A stretch of 8,202 bases of DNA from Bacteroidales bacterium (GTDB lineage Bacteria; Bacteroidota; Bacteroidia; Bacteroidales; F082), in contig JAFWRA010000277.1 in NCBI GenBank assembly GCA_017508895.1, positions 1 to 8,202 of the forward strand, in the 5' to 3' direction. The position numbers and the translations under genes are program-made. Below are positions 5,563 through 8,202 of this stretch, in pieces; positions within the stretch are counted from its first letter, which is position 1; each line of letters begins with the position of its first letter. The notes beneath the pieces were generated by a model. The model did no database searches. It was not told the origin of the DNA and was given only the letters and a program-made list of their open reading frames with translations.

Positions 5563-7221
5563 TTATTCCACATCACGAACCAAACGGATAGCACACCCCC
5601 TATATCGGGAATTGGTTGTCATATTGAGTGGATCAGGGTGAAAGGAAACGCATCGCGCAGATTGATTGCTGGAATATGAACTTGACCAATAAAAACCATT
5701 TCCATAATAAACAGTTCCTTCACGATAGCCCGCAGCAGGCAAGAATACGCAGCCCAAACTTTCCATTGCTGCCCATCCTTCTGCTGAATAACTGTTTACG
5801 CCAAAGGAAGCCGATGTATTATTTATTTGTAATGGAGTAGGCAAATAAATTGGCACAGAAAAAACATTGGGGAATAGAATCACTCCCAAAACCCCATTCA
5901 CAGTTGCCTTGGCAAATCGGGCATTTGATGTATTACCCACCGTAGAAGCTGAACGTGTAAAGAGCACATATTCCCACTCTTCTCTACTCAATGTTCTCCA
6001 TAAACTTGCTTGATTTCCCCCATTGTTGATGGCATTATGGACACCCCAATCATATTCTGCACTCATTCCTGTCAGATTCGGGTCATACATATTAGTAGAT
6101 GGTCCATATCCATAATAGTTGCACTCTGTATGTACTATTGCTAAACTTGTCGAATAAGGTTGATAATTGACATTGAAATTGTCGTAAACATTATGATAGC
6201 CGCTCGTGCCCCAGCCGAAGAGGTCGCGGTCAACGTCTCGGCTGTAGCTGTCCTGGCCCGTGGTAGTGCGGAGAATATCCCACTGGTTGTCGGCAAACTT
6301 CCAGTAAGGTGTCTCTGCACTGCCAATGTATTGCAGGTTGCCTTGCGAGAAATAGACTTGATCACCTTCCGCATTGATGGTGAACAGGCCATTGATGGCA
6401 CCTTCGGGATGTCCACTCGGGGTTCCTCCCTCAGTGGTGACACTCACCTCAATTCCAGCGGTTTGATAGCCGTTCTCAGTAATGGCAGGCACTGCACCGC
6501 GTGTGCCCGTAAACGCTCCGTCATCGGAATAGGCAGTGCCGTCTTCGCCAGCCTCGACCGCTTCTTGCGGCAGAAGGATGGCCCATTTCTCGCCGCTGCC
6601 TGCTGGCAAGGTGATAATGCCGTTCCCTTCTTGGCCATGTGTCAAAGTGTTCTCTGCAAAATCCACGGTCACTTTGTTCTTCATTCCCGTGATGCAAGTG
6701 GCCGCCTCAGAAGCCGTGGTCACGTTGAACTTCACCAAGGCGCATTTGTTCAACAACATAGCCGTGTAGGTCGTTGCGCCTGAATCGTAGTTTTCGTTGG
6801 ACGGGGCATATTCTATCACTGGCAAATGCTCTGTCTGGTCAGTGATGACTACCGAGCAGGTCGTTGTAGTGCCTGCCGCGAGGGTCTCGGCGGGAGCCAC
6901 ATTACCCAAGAAATAGAAGTGAAGCGGCTCGCCCACGGTGGGGTCGGTAATACCGCCAGTGAAATTGGTGCCGTTGTAGGTCAGCGTGCCAATATAATGT
7001 CCACCGCTGGCCACATAAATCAAATCGCCGTTTTGGTAGGTGACCTCGCCCGTCATTGTGTTCACATCCACCCTTGAGCCTCCATTGCTTTTGAGGTCGA
7101 GGGTGATGGTCACGGCCTCACTGCCGTTTGCAGGTGTGGGCTGTTCCTCTTTCTTGCATTGCGTCAGGGCGACCAAGACCAGCAATGCCGTCACAATAGT
7201 TCCAAATCTTTTCATGTTCAT
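5563..7221 (-). CDS. Mosaic lipoprotein: fimbrillin-like N-half, FGE/C-type-lectin-like C-half
   Basis: This 552-residue lipoprotein has a signal peptide ending VALTQC with Cys22 followed by KKEEQ, suggesting surface display. Residues 35-265 resemble fimbrillin-like beta-sandwich proteins (VTITLDLKSNGGSRVDV, GTLTYNGTNFTG, LNKCALVKFNV, then WAILLPQEAV). Residues 277-552 carry a module common in Bacteroidales: GLFTINAEGDQVYFSQGNLQ, YWKFADNQWDIL, DLFGWGTSGY, YDWGVHNAINNGGNQASLWR, LSREEWEYVLFTR, VFLPAAGYREGTVYYGNGFY and a final RGCAIRLVRD. The EEWEYVL, LPAAGYR and RLVRD landmarks recall the formylglycine-generating-enzyme/C-type-lectin fold, probably used here for binding rather than catalysis. 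The ATG at 7221 overlaps the upstream gene's stop as ATGA, which favours this start over the ATG at 7215. GC content falls abruptly near base 6180 (residue about 348). Function is unknown; adhesion or ligand display is inferred. Confidence 0.85.
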   Translation of the reverse strand: MNMKRFGTIVTALLVLVALTQCKKEEQPTPANGSEAVTITLDLKSNGGSRVDVNTMTGEVTYQNGDLIYVASGGHYIGTLTYNGTNFTGGITDPTVGEPLHFYFLGNVAPAETLAAGTTTTCSVVITDQTEHLPVIEYAPSNENYDSGATTYTAMLLNKCALVKFNVTTASEAATCITGMKNKVTVDFAENTLTHGQEGNGIITLPAGSGEKWAILLPQEAVEAGEDGTAYSDDGAFTGTRGAVPAITENGYQTAGIEVSVTTEGGTPSGHPEGAINGLFTINAEGDQVYFSQGNLQYIGSAETPYWKFADNQWDILRTTTGQDSYSRDVDRDLFGWGTSGYHNVYDNFNVNYQPYSTSLAIVHTECNYYGYGPSTNMYDPNLTGMSAEYDWGVHNAINNGGNQASLWRTLSREEWEYVLFTRSASTVGNTSNARFAKATVNGVLGVILFPNVFSVPIYLPTPLQINNTSASFGVNSYSAEGWAAMESLGCVFLPAAGYREGTVYYGNGFYWSSSYSSNQSARCVSFHPDPLNMTTNSRYRGCAIRLVRDVE

Positions 7222-7595
7222 TTTTCCTTTCTGTTTTGATTCTGTTTTGTTTTCTTTGATTTTAACGCTGAATAGCCGATGCCCGCCGTAAGCAGGAAAA
7301 ACAATCCGCTTCCCAATGGAGCACCAAATGTTTGGCCCGTAATGTTGCCGTTTGTGACACCAAAACCTTGGCCTGTGAGGTCGCCGCTTGTGGCTCCGAA
7401 TCCTTGACCCGTGAAGTAGCCTCCAACCGCGCCCTCGCTCCTACCCATTAGGCCGTTGATGTTGGCATTTCCGCTGTTTGCCTCATCTGCAACACCACGA
7501 CGGAACAGGCCGTCTTGAGCCGACATGCCAACGGGCAACAACGACAAAACAGCCATCGCCAACAGCACTTTAGGTTTCATCTTGAATTTCTTCAT
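7218..7595 (-). CDS. Small exported repeat protein with C-terminal membrane anchor
   Basis: I do not recognise a named family. The 125-residue protein starts MKKFKMKPK and has a signal peptide (LLAMAVLSLLPVGMSAQ), probably cut near residue 26 or 27. The mature part is small and glycine-rich, with three 12-residue repeats at residues 61-96: FTGQGFGATSGD, LTGQGFGVTNGN and ITGQTFGAPLGS. Residues 93-111 (PLGSGLFFLLTAGIGYSALK) are a short hydrophobic segment followed by a basic tail (KSKKTKQNQNRKEK), an arrangement like C-terminal sorting or anchoring signals. AAAGG lies seven bases before the ATG at 7595. The frame stays open upstream to an ATG at 7793, but the extra 66 codons would bury the signal peptide, so I chose 7595. 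An ATG at 7580 is another option. The stop overlaps the next start as ATGA, so the two are likely translationally coupled. Confidence 0.75.
   Translation of the reverse strand: MKKFKMKPKVLLAMAVLSLLPVGMSAQDGLFRRGVADEANSGNANINGLMGRSEGAVGGYFTGQGFGATSGDLTGQGFGVTNGNITGQTFGAPLGSGLFFLLTAGIGYSALKSKKTKQNQNRKEK
7308..7415 (-). repeat. Three 36-bp coding repeats (TGQ-FG motif)
   Basis: The three 36-bp units encode 12-residue repeats sharing TGQ(G/T)FG. The first two are the closest (nine of twelve residues identical); the third runs into the PLGSG anchor motif. They form the whole central part of the small exported protein. Confidence 0.8.
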
Positions 7596-7914
7596 CGTTT
7601 GACCTTTATGTTTGCGGCAGGCTCCCAATGCCACACGATAATCGTCTATTACCTTGAAAACACAACAAAAAGCGCGGGAGTCTAAACTATTGCTCATCCC
7701 GCATACTGAGGCTCTCGCATTGCCCATCGTCCGAGGATAAGCAATGCCGAAGCCCCCGCTATTCGATATACATAACAAGGTGTATACGAACAAAGGGACG
7801 TCAAGCCTTGCTTTACCAAGCGGACGATTAGAATTTGCGAGATTCAGTATGCCGCAGATAAAACGTCAGTTCAACGTCTTTCCATTATGTTTGCCGCTTC
7901 CTTTCATGGAAACA
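7596..7914 (-). promoter_or_regulatory. Long leader with several inverted repeats: candidate cis-regulatory RNA
   Basis: From the predicted transcription start near 7914 to the ATG at 7595 there are about 320 untranslated bases. Perfect inverted repeats are GCATTGC/GCAATGC (7717-7723 with 7741-7747, 17-base loop), GCGGGA/TCCCGC (7674-7679 with 7697-7702, 17-base loop) and ACGAT-A-ATCGT (7635-7645). GGGAG at 7676-7680 can also pair with CTCCC at 7622-7626, close to the start codon, so two exclusive folds are possible. No known riboswitch was recognised. The last 198 bases are also open in frame with the small protein, so an N-terminal extension cannot be fully excluded. No other gene is visible here. 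Confidence 0.45.
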
Positions 7915-7920
7915 GCGTTG

Positions 7921-7928
7921 CAAAATTA
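7921..7928 (-). promoter_or_regulatory. Bacteroidota -7 box for the small protein/lipoprotein operon
   Basis: The minus strand reads TAATTTTG followed by CA, matching TAnnTTTG. No clear TTTG -33 box is found at the expected distance. It is the best promoter candidate upstream of the two-gene unit and implies a leader of about 320 bases. Confidence 0.5.
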
Positions 7929-7991
7929 GGAATAATTTGGTTGTTACAGCCGAAAAATCATCCTAAGAAAGAAAAAAGCCCAATTTTTTTC

Positions 7992-7999
7992 TACCTTTG
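7992..7999 (+). promoter_or_regulatory. Bacteroidota -7 box for the endonuclease/exonuclease/phosphatase gene
   Basis: TACCTTTG followed by C matches TAnnTTTG and lies 30 bases before the ATG at 8030. It is divergent from the 7921-7928 box, so the stretch between them is a shared intergenic promoter region. No -33 TTTG is seen at the standard spacing. Confidence 0.6.
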
Positions 8000-8029
8000 C
8001 CGCCTAAACCCATGCAAACAACTTCAACA

Positions 8030-8202
8030 ATGAATAAGCATATTCTTTTCGCACTCGTCATTTTAGCTTTCGGCCTCGGAATCAACCGTATTTCCGCCCA
8101 AGAGCAGCAAGCCTACAAAGTCGGCCTCGTTGGCTTCTATAACCTTGAGAACCTGTTTGATACCATCGACGACCCGCTAAAACAAGACGAGGAATTCCTG
8201 CC
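8030..8202 (+). CDS. Secreted endonuclease/exonuclease/phosphatase family protein, N-terminal 57 residues (3' end outside window)
   Basis: The frame is open to the window edge. Residues 1-24 are a signal peptide (MNKHILFALVILAFGLGINR followed by ISAQ), so the protein is exported. Residues 31-56 (VGLVGFYNLENLFDTIDDPL, then QDEEF) match the opening strand of Bacteroidota endonuclease/exonuclease/phosphatase proteins, where F-Y-N-x-E-N-L-F-D is highly conserved and holds the first metal-site region. Such enzymes cut nucleic acids or phosphoesters; the exact substrate is not visible. An in-frame ATG at 8012 would add six residues, but it would leave almost no leader after the -7 box and a worse signal peptide, so 8030 is preferred. 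As I recall, such proteins often accompany TonB receptor/DUF5689 pairs, which here lie about 5 kb away on the other strand. Confidence 0.82.
   Translation, partial: MNKHILFALVILAFGLGINRISAQEQQAYKVGLVGFYNLENLFDTIDDPLKQDEEFL

Noticed and set aside
6160..6783. A 207-codon plus-strand open frame opposite the lipoprotein gene
   Set aside because: It is antisense to a gene with a clear signal peptide and conserved motifs, and has no start-site signals or recognisable domains of its own.
7596..7793. In-frame upstream extension of the small exported protein (66 extra codons)
   Set aside because: It would place an evident signal peptide 70 residues inside the protein, and the region contains inverted repeats better explained as leader RNA; kept as a stated uncertainty rather than annotated as coding.

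Overview
The window looks like chromosomal DNA of a Bacteroidota bacterium, most likely a gut or rumen Bacteroidales. The clues are Bacteroidota-type -7 promoter boxes (TAnnTTTG) upstream of most genes, lipoproteins beginning CKKE, a TonB-dependent receptor paired with a DUF5689 lipoprotein, an Rpn-family PD-(D/E)XK nuclease, and a lipoprotein with a C-terminal module common in this phylum. I cannot name a genus.

Left part (1-2969, minus strand): an outer-membrane pair made of a full-length TonB-dependent receptor (402-2969) and, downstream, the start of a DUF5689 surface lipoprotein (1-283, cut by the window edge). The gap between them holds an ordered heptamer array (four TAAGC units facing four GCTTA units) that can fold into a long hairpin, plus a short 15-bp tandem repeat.

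Middle part (about 3000-5530): an accessory, defence-flavoured stretch. An Rpn-family nuclease (3219-4196, plus) with a 24-bp in-frame repeat near its C-terminus runs convergently into a DUF1016/YhcG remnant (4183-4451, minus). The remnant keeps only part of its N-terminal domain and appears frameshifted at its start. Nine bases upstream of it ends an AT-rich gene (4461-5330, minus) for a protein with a HEPN-like C-terminal helix pair and RX6H motif, resembling AbiJ-type abortive infection proteins. That gene has a clear TTTG-N19-TATTTTTG promoter and a pair of ATCAA/TTGAT palindromes just downstream of the predicted transcription start, which look like an operator.

Right part (5495-7928, minus): a two-gene unit with a probable leader of about 320 nt containing several inverted repeats, then a 125-residue exported protein with three 12-residue TGQ-FG repeats and a C-terminal membrane anchor, then, coupled through an ATGA overlap, a 552-residue lipoprotein. 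This lipoprotein has a fimbrillin-like N-terminal half and a C-terminal FGE/C-type-lectin-like half, with a sharp drop in GC content inside the ORF near base 6180. A hairpin terminator closes the unit.

Far right (8030-8202, plus): the start of a secreted endonuclease/exonuclease/phosphatase family protein. Proteins of this type are, as I recall, often found beside TonB receptor/DUF5689 pairs, so the accessory block may have been inserted into, or rearranged, a locus for nucleic acid or phosphate scavenging. That is inference. The most unusual items are the structured leader with its small repeat protein, the mosaic lipoprotein, the decayed HEPN-DUF1016 operon abutting Rpn, the paired palindromes before the HEPN gene, and the heptamer inverted array.
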